A stretch of 64,000 nucleotides of DNA. It comes from JBGPYB01 sp041493035 (GTDB lineage Bacteria; Acidobacteriota; Vicinamibacteria; Fen-336). The notes beneath the pieces are model-generated. The model ran no database searches, was not told the DNA's origin, and saw nothing but the letters and a program-made list of their open reading frames with translations. Location of the stretch: NCBI GenBank assembly GCA_041493035.1, contig JBGPYB010000002.1, positions 32,616 through 96,615 of the forward strand. The letters are read 5' to 3'. The translations under genes were made by a program, and so were the position numbers. Shown here in pieces: positions 50,802 through 59,572 of the stretch (positions are counted from its first letter, which is position 1; each line of letters starts with the position of its first letter).

Positions 50802-50810
50802 GTACCCGAG

Positions 50811-53800
50811 ATGCCTCCCCTCCTGCGTCAGCACCTGGCTCTCTATCCGTCGTTGGCTGCGCTCATTCTGGCCGGTCCCGGAGGCAGGACCGCGGCAGGC
50901 GGCGGCATCGCGGATGGCGCGGCGGCTCCGACCGACTTCGTCCGCGACGTGGCGCCCATCCTGGCCGTATCCTGCGTCCGCTGTCATGGCGAGCGGCCGC
51001 TGGGCAACCTTCGTCTCGACACACGCGAGGGTCTCGTGCAAGGCGGCGCGACCGGGCCCGCTGTCGTCCCCGGAAACGCCAAGGGGAGCCGCTTCTTCGA
51101 GCGCCTCGTCCTCGACGATCCGGTGAAGCGGATGCCGTGGCTCTCCGACCCCCTGACGGCCGGACAAATCGAAACGCTCGAGCGCTGGATCGACGAGGGG
51201 GCCCCTTGGCCCGACGGCGTCACCATCGCCGTCGCCACAGCACCGGTGTCCCCGGCTCCCGCGAAGCCACCGGTCGCGTCCACCACGCCTCTCAGTGCAG
51301 GCCCTCGGCTCGTGTTCAACCGCGACGTGCGGCCGATCCTCTCCGACAACTGCTATACCTGCCACGGCCCCGACCGGAACCGGCGGCAGATGGGCCTGCG
51401 CCTCGACCGCGAGGAGGTGGCCAAGTCGCCCCTCCCTTCCGGCAATGTCGCGATCGTTCCGGGCAGCCCCGAGGAGAGCGCCCTCATCCAGCGCATCACG
51501 AACCTCGATGAGCAGAAGCGGATGCCCCACGTCTCCAGCGGCAGGGGGCGCCTGAGTGCCGCGCAGATCGAGACGCTCCGCCGCTGGATCGAACAGGGGG
51601 CGGAATGGCAGCCCCACTGGTCCTACATTCCTCCGACGCGCCCGACAGCTCCCGAGCTCCAGCGCCCCGACTGGCCGAGAAGCCCGCTAGACCGCTTCAT
51701 CCTTGCCGGCATCGAGAGGCAGGGCCTGGCGCCGTCGGCCGAAGCCCTGCCGGGAGAGCTTCTGCGCCGCGCGAGCCTCGATCTCACGGGCCTTCCGCCG
51801 ACCCCAGAGGAGGTGCTCATCTTCCTGGCCGACAAGGCGCCCGGCGCCTACGATCGCCAGATCGACCGGCTTCTCGCGTCACCACGCTTTGGCGAGCGCA
51901 TGGCCTCCACCTGGCTCGACCTCGTCCGCTATGCCGACAGCGTCGGCTACCACAGCGACAACGCGCGCACCGTCTGGCGCTACCGCGATTACGTGATCGA
52001 CGCCTTCAACCGCAACCTGCCCTTCGACCGCTTCACCACGGAGCAGCTCGCCGGGGATCTTCTCCCTGACGCCACGATGGAGCAGAAGATCGCTTCGGGG
52101 TACAACCGGCTCCTTCAGACGACCGAGGAAGGGGGCGCTCAACCGAAGGAGTACCGGGCCATCTATCTCGCCGACCGGACGAGGAACGCCTCGACGATCT
52201 GGCTCGGCGCGACCCTCGGCTGCGCGCAGTGCCACGACCACAAGTTCGACCCGTTCCTCGCGAAAGACTTCTACAGCTTCGGGGCATTCTTCGCCGATGT
52301 GAAGGAAGCGCCGGTGGGACGCCGCGAGCCCAACTATCTGCCCGACGAACGCCAGAAGGTCGTGATCGACGCCGCCCAGGCCGACATCGAGCGTCTCAAG
52401 AAGGAGCTGGAGACGCCGTCGGCGGAGTTGGAGGCCGCCGAGGAGCGATGGGCGAAGAGCATCGCAGGGACTCGTGCCTCCGCGTTCACGACGCTCGAGC
52501 CGGTGGAAGCCTCCTCGGCGAACGGCACTCAAGTGCTGATACAGGGGAACGACTTCTCCATCATCGCCTCGACGGCCTCGGGACCGAAGCCCCCGCGCGA
52601 CACGTACACGGTCAAGTTCAAGACGGAGCTCAAGGAGATCACGGCCTTCCGGCTCGAGGCTCAGACGTTCGACGAGCTGCCGAAGGGAGGGCCCGGTCGT
52701 GGGCCCGACGGAAACTTCGTCATCTCGGAACTAGTGGTCCTGGACGCGAGCGGCCGACGCGTCGGCCTTCGGAACGCGACGGCCTCGACGCCGCCAAGCT
52801 CCAAGAAGGGTTTCGGACCGCCGGCTGCGATCGACGGTCGCACCGACAAGGGAGGTTGGGTCCTCGATGCGGCCGACGGAGCGAGCCATCGTCTCGTCGC
52901 CGAGACCCTGACGCCCTTCGGCACGAGCGACGAGACCACTCTCACAGTGGTCCTCCACCAGAACGCGGGAGAGGGGCGCACCCTAGGTCGCTTCCGCATG
53001 GCGGCTTCCGCCGATCCGCAACCGGTGCGCACGGAAGCGGGCCCCGAGGTGCCTCGGGACGTCCGCGATACTGCGACGATCGATCGAGGAGCGCGTACGA
53101 AAGAGCAGTCCGAGAGCCTCTCGCGCTTCTACCTGCGCATCGCCCCCGAGAAGGCCGCCGCTCGCGTGGCTCTCCGAGCCGCGGAGCTTCGGAAGGCTGA
53201 CCTCCTGCGGGATGTCCCTCAATCTCTGATCACGACCACGGAGGAACCCGATACGGTGAAGATCCTGCCGCGGGGCAACTGGCAGAACGAGACGGGTGAG
53301 GTGGTCGAGCCGGCCGTTCCTCATTTCCTGCCCCAGCCTGACACAGGCGGAAAGCGCGCCACACGCCTCGATCTGGCCCACTGGCTCGCGTCCAAAGACA
53401 ACCCGCTCACCGCGCGCGTCTTCGTGAACCGCCTCTGGAAGCTCGCCTTCGGCCAGGGACTCTCCACGACGCTTCAAGATCTCGGTTCGCAGGGGGAGTG
53501 GCCGACGCACCCCGAGCTTCTGGACTGGCTCGCCGTCGAGTTCATCGAGAGCGGCTGGGACGTCAAGCACATGGTCAAGACCCTGGTGACCTCGGCGACC
53601 TATCGACAATCCGCGCGGGCCTTGAAGGAGTTGGTGGAGCGCGATCCCTACAACCGTCTCTACGCTCGCCAGTCCCGCTTTCGGCTGGACGCGGAGATGG
53701 TGCGCGACAACGCACTCGCCGTCAGCGGCCTTCTCTCGACGCAGATGGGAGGGCCGAGCGTCCATCCCTATCAGCCCAAGGGCTACTGGGCGTACCTCAA

Positions 53801-54302
53801 CTTCCCGCCGCGGGAATGGGAGGACGACGCGGGCGCCCAGCAGTACCGCCGCGGGGTCTACACGTGGTGGCAGCGGACGTTCCCCCAGCCGAGCCTTCTC
53901 GCCTTCGACGCGCCCTCGCGCGAAGAGTGCGTGACGGAGCGCCCGCGTTCCAATGTGCCGCAACAAGCTCTCGTGCTCCTCAACGACCCGACGTATGTCG
54001 AGGCGGGGCGCGTCTTCGCCGAACGGATCGTCCGTCAAGGGGGGGCGAGCTTCGAAGCGCGGCTGCGGTGGGCCTACGCACACGCCCTCTCTCGTGAACC
54101 GAGCACCGAAGAGGTTCGGATCCTCTCGGAGCTGTATCAGAAGCACCGGGCGACGTATCGGGAGGACCGGCGCGCCGCCGAGAGCCTCGTGTCGACAGGC
54201 TTCGCACCGCCCGCGAAGGGGCTCGACGTGGGGGAGCTGGCGGCGTGGACCTCGGTGGCGCGGGCGATCCTGAACCTCCCCGAGCTCATCACGCGGTCAT
54301 AG
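50811..54302 (+). CDS. PSCyt1-PSCyt2-PSD1 cytochrome-like protein with two c-type domains
   Basis: The 1163-residue protein has a hydrophobic signal-like start, then two cytochrome-c-like PSCyt1 domains with heme motifs C55-VRC-H59 and C181-YTC-H185, each followed by LRLDTREG or LRLDREE. The middle holds DUF1549/PSCyt2 (RPDWPRSPLDRFILAGIERQGL, LARPRFGERMA-like region with TWLDLVRYADS) and a third CxxCH motif, C471-AQC-H475, in the HDHKFDPF block. The C-terminus is DUF1553/PSD1 (PLTARVFVNRLWKLAFGQGL, REECVTERPRSNVPQQALVLLNDP). This family, first seen in planctomycetes, is usually encoded with a DUF1501 protein, as here. Its function is unknown; electron transfer or polymer attack are suggested. 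Confidence 0.93.
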   Translation: MPPLLRQHLALYPSLAALILAGPGGRTAAGGGIADGAAAPTDFVRDVAPILAVSCVRCHGERPLGNLRLDTREGLVQGGATGPAVVPGNAKGSRFFERLVLDDPVKRMPWLSDPLTAGQIETLERWIDEGAPWPDGVTIAVATAPVSPAPAKPPVASTTPLSAGPRLVFNRDVRPILSDNCYTCHGPDRNRRQMGLRLDREEVAKSPLPSGNVAIVPGSPEESALIQRITNLDEQKRMPHVSSGRGRLSAAQIETLRRWIEQGAEWQPHWSYIPPTRPTAPELQRPDWPRSPLDRFILAGIERQGLAPSAEALPGELLRRASLDLTGLPPTPEEVLIFLADKAPGAYDRQIDRLLASPRFGERMASTWLDLVRYADSVGYHSDNARTVWRYRDYVIDAFNRNLPFDRFTTEQLAGDLLPDATMEQKIASGYNRLLQTTEEGGAQPKEYRAIYLADRTRNASTIWLGATLGCAQCHDHKFDPFLAKDFYSFGAFFADVKEAPVGRREPNYLPDERQKVVIDAAQADIERLKKELETPSAELEAAEERWAKSIAGTRASAFTTLEPVEASSANGTQVLIQGNDFSIIASTASGPKPPRDTYTVKFKTELKEITAFRLEAQTFDELPKGGPGRGPDGNFVISELVVLDASGRRVGLRNATASTPPSSKKGFGPPAAIDGRTDKGGWVLDAADGASHRLVAETLTPFGTSDETTLTVVLHQNAGEGRTLGRFRMAASADPQPVRTEAGPEVPRDVRDTATIDRGARTKEQSESLSRFYLRIAPEKAAARVALRAAELRKADLLRDVPQSLITTTEEPDTVKILPRGNWQNETGEVVEPAVPHFLPQPDTGGKRATRLDLAHWLASKDNPLTARVFVNRLWKLAFGQGLSTTLQDLGSQGEWPTHPELLDWLAVEFIESGWDVKHMVKTLVTSATYRQSARALKELVERDPYNRLYARQSRFRLDAEMVRDNALAVSGLLSTQMGGPSVHPYQPKGYWAYLNFPPREWEDDAGAQQYRRGVYTWWQRTFPQPSLLAFDAPSREECVTERPRSNVPQQALVLLNDPTYVEAGRVFAERIVRQGGASFEARLRWAYAHALSREPSTEEVRILSELYQKHRATYREDRRAAESLVSTGFAPPAKGLDVGELAAWTSVARAILNLPELITRS

Positions 54303-54311
54303 CAGGTGCCC

Positions 54312-55751
54312 ATGGAGATCCTGACGGACGACCTTCGGACGATGGAAGAGCGCTGGACCCGCCGCGCGTTCCTGGGACGATCCGCAGCCGGCCTCGGTTC
54401 CCTCGCCCTGGGACTGCTCCTCGGCCCGAAGCGCCTCTGGTCCGAGGCCGCCGACAAATGGCGCGGCGTCGTCGAGCCTTTGCACTTCGTGCCGAAAGCC
54501 AAGCGCGTCATCCACATCTACCAGGCGGGCGGCCCGTCGCACCTGGAGCTCTTCGACTACAAGCCGAAGCTCGCGGAGATGAACGACCAACCGATGCCCG
54601 AGTCCTTCACGAAGGGGCAGCCCATTGCCCAGCTCCAGAACCAGCAGCTCCGCTGCTTCGGTCCGCAGCATCCGTTCCAGCGCTTCGGCCAGTCGGGGCA
54701 AGAGATCTCGGCGTTGCTGCCACACATCGGCTCCATCGCCGACGACATCTGCGTCGTCCGCTCCATGCAGACCGAGCAGATCAACCACGACCCCGCCCAC
54801 ACGTTCATGAACACGGGGAGTCAGATCTCGGGGCGCCCGTCGGCGGGATCCTGGGTCTGGTACGGCATCGGCGCCGAGGCCGAGGACCTGCCGGGCTTCG
54901 TCGTCCTGATGTCCCAGGGCCGTGGCGGGCAGATGCAGCCGATCGCCGCCCGGCAGTGGCACAGCGGCTTCCTGCCGAGCCGCTTCCAGGGGGTCCAGTT
55001 CCGATCGAAGGGCGACGCGGTCCTCTATCTGCGCGACCCCGCCGGCGTGACGCGCTCCCAGCAGCGCGACCTGATCGACACCGTCGAGGCGCTCACCAAG
55101 AGCCAGCCCGAGTGGGTAGACGACCCCGAGGTCTCGGCCCGCCTCAGCCAGTACGAGATGGCGTTCAAGATGCAGACGAGCCTGCCGGCGCTCACCGACT
55201 TCTCGAGCGAGCCCCGAGCGGTCCTCGAGGCGTACGGCGTCGAGCGCATGGACGGCTCCTTCGCAGCCAACTGTCTCCTGGCCCGCCGGATGGCCGAACG
55301 TGGCGTGCGCTTCATCCAGCTCTACCACCGCGACTGGGACCACCACAGCCGGTTGAAGGCCGACATCGTCATGAAGGCCAAGGAGGTTGACCAGGCTTCG
55401 GCCGCACTCGTCAAGGACCTGAAGCAGCGCGGGATGCTCGACGAGACCCTCGTGCTCTGGGGCGGCGAGTTCGGCCGGACGCCGATGGCCCAGGGGGACG
55501 GCCGCGATCACCACATCAAGGGCTTCTCGATGTGGCTCGCGGGCGGCGGCATCCGCGGCGGGTTGAGCCACGGAGCCACCGACGAGCTGGGTTACATGGC
55601 CGAGAAGGATGTTGTCTCCGTCCACGACCTCCACGCCACGATGATGTATCTCCTCGGCATCGACCACACCAAGCTGACGTTCAAGTTCCTGGGGCGGGAC
55701 TTCCGCCTCACCGACGTCCACGGCGAAGTGGTCAAGCCGATCCTGGCTTGA
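54312..55751 (+). CDS. DUF1501 protein with Tat signal
   Basis: The 479-residue protein has a twin-arginine signal (WTRRAFLGRSAAGLGSLALGLLL) and the DUF1501 sulfatase-like fold: HIYQAGGPSHLELFDYKP, MQTEQINHDPAHTFMNTG, VRFIQLYHRDWDHHSRLK and LWGGEFGRTPMAQGDGRDHH. The alkaline-phosphatase-like metal site residues D, H and H are present in the last blocks. Export by the Tat system means it folds in the cytoplasm before going to the periplasm. It is 9 bases downstream of the PSCyt gene and its stop overlaps the next start (TGATG). Confidence 0.93.
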   Translation: MEILTDDLRTMEERWTRRAFLGRSAAGLGSLALGLLLGPKRLWSEAADKWRGVVEPLHFVPKAKRVIHIYQAGGPSHLELFDYKPKLAEMNDQPMPESFTKGQPIAQLQNQQLRCFGPQHPFQRFGQSGQEISALLPHIGSIADDICVVRSMQTEQINHDPAHTFMNTGSQISGRPSAGSWVWYGIGAEAEDLPGFVVLMSQGRGGQMQPIAARQWHSGFLPSRFQGVQFRSKGDAVLYLRDPAGVTRSQQRDLIDTVEALTKSQPEWVDDPEVSARLSQYEMAFKMQTSLPALTDFSSEPRAVLEAYGVERMDGSFAANCLLARRMAERGVRFIQLYHRDWDHHSRLKADIVMKAKEVDQASAALVKDLKQRGMLDETLVLWGGEFGRTPMAQGDGRDHHIKGFSMWLAGGGIRGGLSHGATDELGYMAEKDVVSVHDLHATMMYLLGIDHTKLTFKFLGRDFRLTDVHGEVVKPILA

Positions 55752-57121
55752 TGGCGGAAGCCCCCGAGTCCACCAGCGACGGGCTGCGGCGCGTCATCGG
55801 TTTCTGGGGCGGGACCGCCCTCATCGTCGGGATCACGATCGGCAGCGGCATTTTCCGGAAGCCCTACACCCTCGCGCGCGACGTCCAGGACCCCATCGTC
55901 ATCCTGGCTCTCTGGGCGGGCTTCGGTGTCGTCAGCCTCTGCGGTGCCCTGGCCCTGGCCGAGCTGGCGGCGATGCTGCCGAAGACAGGCGGCGTCTACG
56001 TGTACCTCCGAGCGGCCTACGGAGACGGCGCCGCGTTCGTGGTCGGCTGGCTGTATCTGCTCGTGAGCACGCCCGCGACCCTCGGTGCTCTCTCCACGTT
56101 CTTCGCCGAGCTGCTGACGGGCCTCCTCGGCGTCGATGCAAGGACGAGACCCGAATGGGTGGTGCCGGTCGTCGCTGGAGCGACGATCGCGATCCTGTCG
56201 CTGGCCAACCTTCTCGGCGCGCGGCTTGGCTCCGCGATCCAGGGCGCCCTCACGATCATCAAGGTGAGCGCGATCGTGGCCATGGTGCTCACGATCTTTC
56301 TTCTGGCTCCGGGCAGCTTCGGCCACATCGCGCCGAGCGTGGGGGGTGCCCAGAACCTGGGGAGCGGCGCGGCCTCGGTGATCTGGGCCTACGACGGCTG
56401 GGTGGCCGTCAGCATGATCGCCGGCGAGATCATCGCTCCCGAGAAGAAGATGAAGGGCATCATCGTCGCCGGGATGCTCACCATCGTGGCCCTCTACCTG
56501 GGCGCGAACGTGGCCTATTTCTACGCCATGCCCATGGACGTCATGGCTCAGGAGGTCGGCGGCATCCCCCAGCGGCTCATGGGCGATCTCCTCGGGCCCT
56601 GGGCGCGCGCGGGGATCGGTGTCGCCATCTTGTGCAGCGTCTTCGGTGCCCTGAACGGCAACATCCTCTCCAAGCCTCGCGTCTCGTACGCCCTGTCCCG
56701 CGACGGCCTCACGTTCCAGTTCCTGGGGCGACCCCATCCGCGCTGGGCGACTCCCTACTGGGCCATCGTCATCGAAGCGCTCGTCGCCCTCGTCCTCATC
56801 GCGGTGCTCCGAGACTTCGACGCTCTCACGACGTACTTCGTCGTGGTGGAGTGGGCGTCGCTCCTGTTCGCGGTCGGTGCGGTGTTCGTGCTGCGCCGCC
56901 GGATGCCGGATGCTCCACGGCCGTTCCGCACGCCCGCCTACCCGTGGGTGCCGCTCGTCTTCATCGTCGGCACATTTCTCGGTCTCGTCGCCATCGTGAG
57001 CGGGGAGGTCGCGCGCCCGGTCCCGAACTACGCGCCGCTCTTCGGCCTCCTGATCGCAGTGGCGGGATTCCCCGTCTATCGAATCTGGCGGCGACTCGTC
57101 CCAGCGAAGGGAGAAGCATGA
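55751..57121 (+). CDS. Amino acid permease of the APC superfamily
   Basis: The 456-residue protein has 12 predicted transmembrane helices. The first begins GFWGGTALIVGITIGSGIFRKP, the conserved unwound helix of APC transporters, and later ones include AMLPKTGGVYVYLRAAYGDG and ASVIWAYDGWVAVSMIAGEI. The pattern is closest to L-type amino acid or amino-acid/polyamine antiporters; substrate is not assigned. The ATG shares one base with the DUF1501 stop, and its own stop overlaps the ridA start (ATGA). With RidA it may handle an amino acid whose breakdown gives reactive enamines. Confidence 0.88.
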   Translation: MAEAPESTSDGLRRVIGFWGGTALIVGITIGSGIFRKPYTLARDVQDPIVILALWAGFGVVSLCGALALAELAAMLPKTGGVYVYLRAAYGDGAAFVVGWLYLLVSTPATLGALSTFFAELLTGLLGVDARTRPEWVVPVVAGATIAILSLANLLGARLGSAIQGALTIIKVSAIVAMVLTIFLLAPGSFGHIAPSVGGAQNLGSGAASVIWAYDGWVAVSMIAGEIIAPEKKMKGIIVAGMLTIVALYLGANVAYFYAMPMDVMAQEVGGIPQRLMGDLLGPWARAGIGVAILCSVFGALNGNILSKPRVSYALSRDGLTFQFLGRPHPRWATPYWAIVIEALVALVLIAVLRDFDALTTYFVVVEWASLLFAVGAVFVLRRRMPDAPRPFRTPAYPWVPLVFIVGTFLGLVAIVSGEVARPVPNYAPLFGLLIAVAGFPVYRIWRRLVPAKGEA

Positions 57122-57522
57122 CCAAGCACGTGATTCAGACGGAGAAGGGCGTTCCGCCGCAAGGTGCTTACTCCCAGGGATGGCGCGCAGGGGACTTCGT
57201 GTTCGTCAGCGGGACCGGGCCCGTCGATCCGGCCACTGGGAAGCTCGTGGGGGACACGATCGAGTCGCAGACCGAACGCGTCATCGACAACCTCGAGCTT
57301 ATTCTCGCCGCCGCCGGCGCCTCTCTCGGAGACGTCGTCAAGGTCACGGTCCACCTGAGCGACACGAGCCTCTTCCCCCGCTACAACGCGGTCTATGCGC
57401 GGCGCTTCCGGCAGCCCTATCCCGTGCGCACGACCGTGGGCAGCGACCTCGGCCATCTTCCGGGGATGCTCGTCGAGATCGACTGCACCGCGTATCTCCC
57501 GGTCAAGGCGTCCGAGAAATAG
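57118..57522 (+). CDS. ridA: RidA-family deaminase
   Basis: The 134-residue protein matches the RidA family: GVPPQGAYSQGWRAGDFVFVSG, LILAAAGASLGDVVKVTVHLSD, and the active-site arginine in FRQPYPVRTTVGSDLGHLPGMLVEIDCTAYL. RidA trimers hydrolyse enamine/imine intermediates formed by PLP enzymes and thus limit damage. The start overlaps the permease stop. The first ~10 residues and the substitution pattern around the arginine put it outside the strict E. coli RidA group, so a role in a catabolic pathway is also possible. Confidence 0.92.
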   Translation: MTKHVIQTEKGVPPQGAYSQGWRAGDFVFVSGTGPVDPATGKLVGDTIESQTERVIDNLELILAAAGASLGDVVKVTVHLSDTSLFPRYNAVYARRFRQPYPVRTTVGSDLGHLPGMLVEIDCTAYLPVKASEK

Positions 57523-57583
57523 GGGCCCCGGGAAGCGCTCCACATCCGATAGACTGGGGTCGCACGGAATCGAAGGGGGCGAG

Positions 57584-58228
57584 ATGGGGAAGGTCGCGCT
57601 GTTGGTCCTCGTGGTGATCGTCGCGGTCGTGTTGATCGCCGGGTTGGGAGGTGTCGGCGTCTACAATCGACTCGTCTCGCTCGGGCAAGGGGTCGACGCT
57701 CAGTGGGCGCAGGTGGAGAACGTCTACCAGCGCCGCGCGGACCTCGTGCCGAACCTCGTGGCCACGGTCCAGGGTGCCGCCAACTTCGAGAAGTCGACGC
57801 TCAGTGCCGTGACCGAAGCGAGGGCCAGCGTCGGAAAGGTCGAGGTCAGCGGCAAGGACCTCGTCAACAATCCTGAGGCCTTCGCCAAGTGGCAGGCGGC
57901 GCAGGACGGCCTCTCGAGCGCGCTGTCGCGTCTCCTCGTCGTTTCCGAGAACTACCCGGAGCTGAAAGCCACCCAGGCCTTCCGCGACCTTCAGGGCCAG
58001 ATCGAGGGGAGCGAGAATCGGATCACCGTGGAGAGAGGGCGCTTCAACGAGGCGGCGCAGGCTTACAACACCGCGCGCTTGCAGTTCCCCGGCAACCTCG
58101 TCGCCGGCATCGGCGGCTTCGGCGAAAAGGCCTACTTCAAGGCCCAGGCGGGCTCGGAGCGAGCACCGAAGGTGCAGTTCCAGTCCGCGGTGCCGAGTCG
58201 ACTCGTTCTCGCCCCGACGCGCGTGTAG
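57584..58228 (+). CDS. lemA: LemA family protein
   Basis: The 214-residue protein has one N-terminal transmembrane helix (ALLVLVVIVAVVLIAGLGGVGVYNRLV) followed by helical bundles with the LemA core: LGQGVDAQWAQVENVYQRRADLVPNLVATVQGAANFEKSTL, LVVSENYPELKATQAFRDLQGQIEGSENRITVERGRFNEAAQAYN. The family is thought to be surface-exposed or membrane-associated; function is unknown. It is usually followed by a TPM_phosphatase gene, which is missing here. The C-terminal end after FFKAQAG-like segment is poorly conserved. GGGGGCGAG lies just before the ATG. Confidence 0.93.
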   Translation: MGKVALLVLVVIVAVVLIAGLGGVGVYNRLVSLGQGVDAQWAQVENVYQRRADLVPNLVATVQGAANFEKSTLSAVTEARASVGKVEVSGKDLVNNPEAFAKWQAAQDGLSSALSRLLVVSENYPELKATQAFRDLQGQIEGSENRITVERGRFNEAAQAYNTARLQFPGNLVAGIGGFGEKAYFKAQAGSERAPKVQFQSAVPSRLVLAPTRV

Positions 58229-58254
58229 CCGGGCGGACTGCCCAGCCCGAAGCC

Positions 58255-58608
58255 TCAAGCCCCCGTCAAGAAGTCTGGCGGAGCGAGCAAGCGGCGCCGA
58301 CGCAGCGGTTCGGGGCCCTCGTCCTCGCACAGCTTGCGCAAGCGCGGTAGGATCCCGGCCGCGCGGACAAGGAGGACGGGCACCGGGGCCGCGCCGACGT
58401 CACTCGTCCACGCCGGCGGCAGCTGAGACGCTCTCTCCGAAAGCATTTCCGCCACGCCCGCGGCGACCGCCATGGCCGAAGCGTCGAGTCCGTCAGGCCG
58501 TAGGATTGTCGGCCAGAAGACTCCGGATCGGCGCGCGTCGGCGACCCATTGTCGAGCGGCGAGCGCGTCCTGGGCGAGCAGGGCCTCCACGAGATCACGC
58601 AGTTCCAT
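58255..58608 (-). CDS. Small protein of unknown function
   Basis: The 117-residue protein starts at ATG 58608 with GGGAGG 6 bases upstream; the longer frame to 58710 has no ribosome site. It begins MELRDLVEALLAQDALAARQWVADARRSGVFWP, followed by an alanine-rich helix (AMAVAAGVAEMLSERAS) and a basic tail (LRRRRLLAPPDFL). No domain is recognised and there is no signal peptide or membrane helix. It lies 71 bases after the RluA-like gene on the same strand and 26 bases from the convergent lemA stop. Confidence 0.6.
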   Translation of the reverse strand: MELRDLVEALLAQDALAARQWVADARRSGVFWPTILRPDGLDASAMAVAAGVAEMLSERASQLPPAWTSDVGAAPVPVLLVRAAGILPRLRKLCEDEGPEPLRRRRLLAPPDFLTGA

Positions 58609-58679
58609 GAGCGGCCTCCCACAGATCCTCGAAGGCGTGTGTTGAGTGTAGCAGGCTGACGGTTGCACTCCGTCTCGCG

Positions 58680-59564
58680 TCAAATGCGCAATTCGGCCGG
58701 CGGGGCGCATTCGAGGTCGAGGCGCCTTCCCGTGACCGGGTGCGTGAGGCTCAGCCTGTGCGAATGGAGCCGATACCCCGGGTCGCCCGGGAGCCCCGGA
58801 TCCGCTCCCGGCACGCCCCCCGCGACGTAGAGAGGATCGCCCAAGAGCGGATGTCCCGCGGCGGCGAGGTGAATCCGGATCTGATGCGGTCGTCCCGTCG
58901 GTATCGTCGCCTCCACGACGCTGTTCCCGGCACGGCTGTCGAGGACCCTAACGTGGGTCAGGGCGGGCTTTCCATCCGGGGACGCAGCGTGCACGAAACC
59001 CAGACGGGAGTGGGGGACGTGGCCGATGGGCGCGTCGATCGAGAACGTCGCTCGATCGGGGACGCCGACGACCAGGGCTCGATAGACCTTCTCCACTCGA
59101 CCGTCTCGCCAGGCCGCCGAGACCTCGCGCCGCGCCAAGGGCGTTCGCGCGAAGAGCAGCAGGCCCGACGTGCCTCGTCCGAGGCGGTGCATGGGCGTGG
59201 CTTCCGGGAAGGATCGCCGCACCACGTGAAGCAGTGTGTGGGTCAGGAAGCCGCCGTTCGGGATGGAGGGGAGACCGCGGGGTTTTGCCACCGCCAGGAG
59301 GTGCTCGTCGCGGTAGAGGACGGCGAAGGCGAGAGGCACGTCGGCCTCTTCCCAGGGAGGTCGCCGCCAGACGAGGGATTGCCCCCCGCGAAGCACGTCC
59401 TCGGCGTGAGCCGGAGCGCCATCGAGAAGCACTTCGCCCTCGGCGATCCGCTGGCGCCACGCTGCTTCGCTCGAGTGTCGGTGCCGCCGGGCGAAGTGGG
59501 CCAACACCGTCGTCCCGCGGACCTCGGGGCCGACCTGCTCGCGGTAGTCGAAGCCTGCGTTCAG
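58680..59564 (-). CDS. RluA-family pseudouridine-synthase-like protein lacking the catalytic Asp
   Basis: The 294-residue protein has an S4-like N-terminal part (IAEGEVLLDGAPAHAEDVLRGGQSLVW) and the RluA fold (LLAVAKPRGLPSIPNGGF, TPMHRLGRGTSGLLLFART, GRPHQIRIHLAAAGHPLLGDPLY). The motif that normally reads HRLD is HRLG here (Gly129), so the nucleophilic Asp is missing. The first plausible start is CTG at 59564 (giving LNAGFDYREQVG); another CTG at 59576 overlaps the upstream stop, while ATG/GTG choices are worse. A non-enzymatic RNA-binding role or use of another acid are possible. Its start lies inside the 3-prime end region of the cNMP gene. Confidence 0.8.
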   Translation of the reverse strand: MNAGFDYREQVGPEVRGTTVLAHFARRHRHSSEAAWRQRIAEGEVLLDGAPAHAEDVLRGGQSLVWRRPPWEEADVPLAFAVLYRDEHLLAVAKPRGLPSIPNGGFLTHTLLHVVRRSFPEATPMHRLGRGTSGLLLFARTPLARREVSAAWRDGRVEKVYRALVVGVPDRATFSIDAPIGHVPHSRLGFVHAASPDGKPALTHVRVLDSRAGNSVVEATIPTGRPHQIRIHLAAAGHPLLGDPLYVAGGVPGADPGLPGDPGYRLHSHRLSLTHPVTGRRLDLECAPPAELRI

Positions 59565-59572
59565 TGCCGCCG

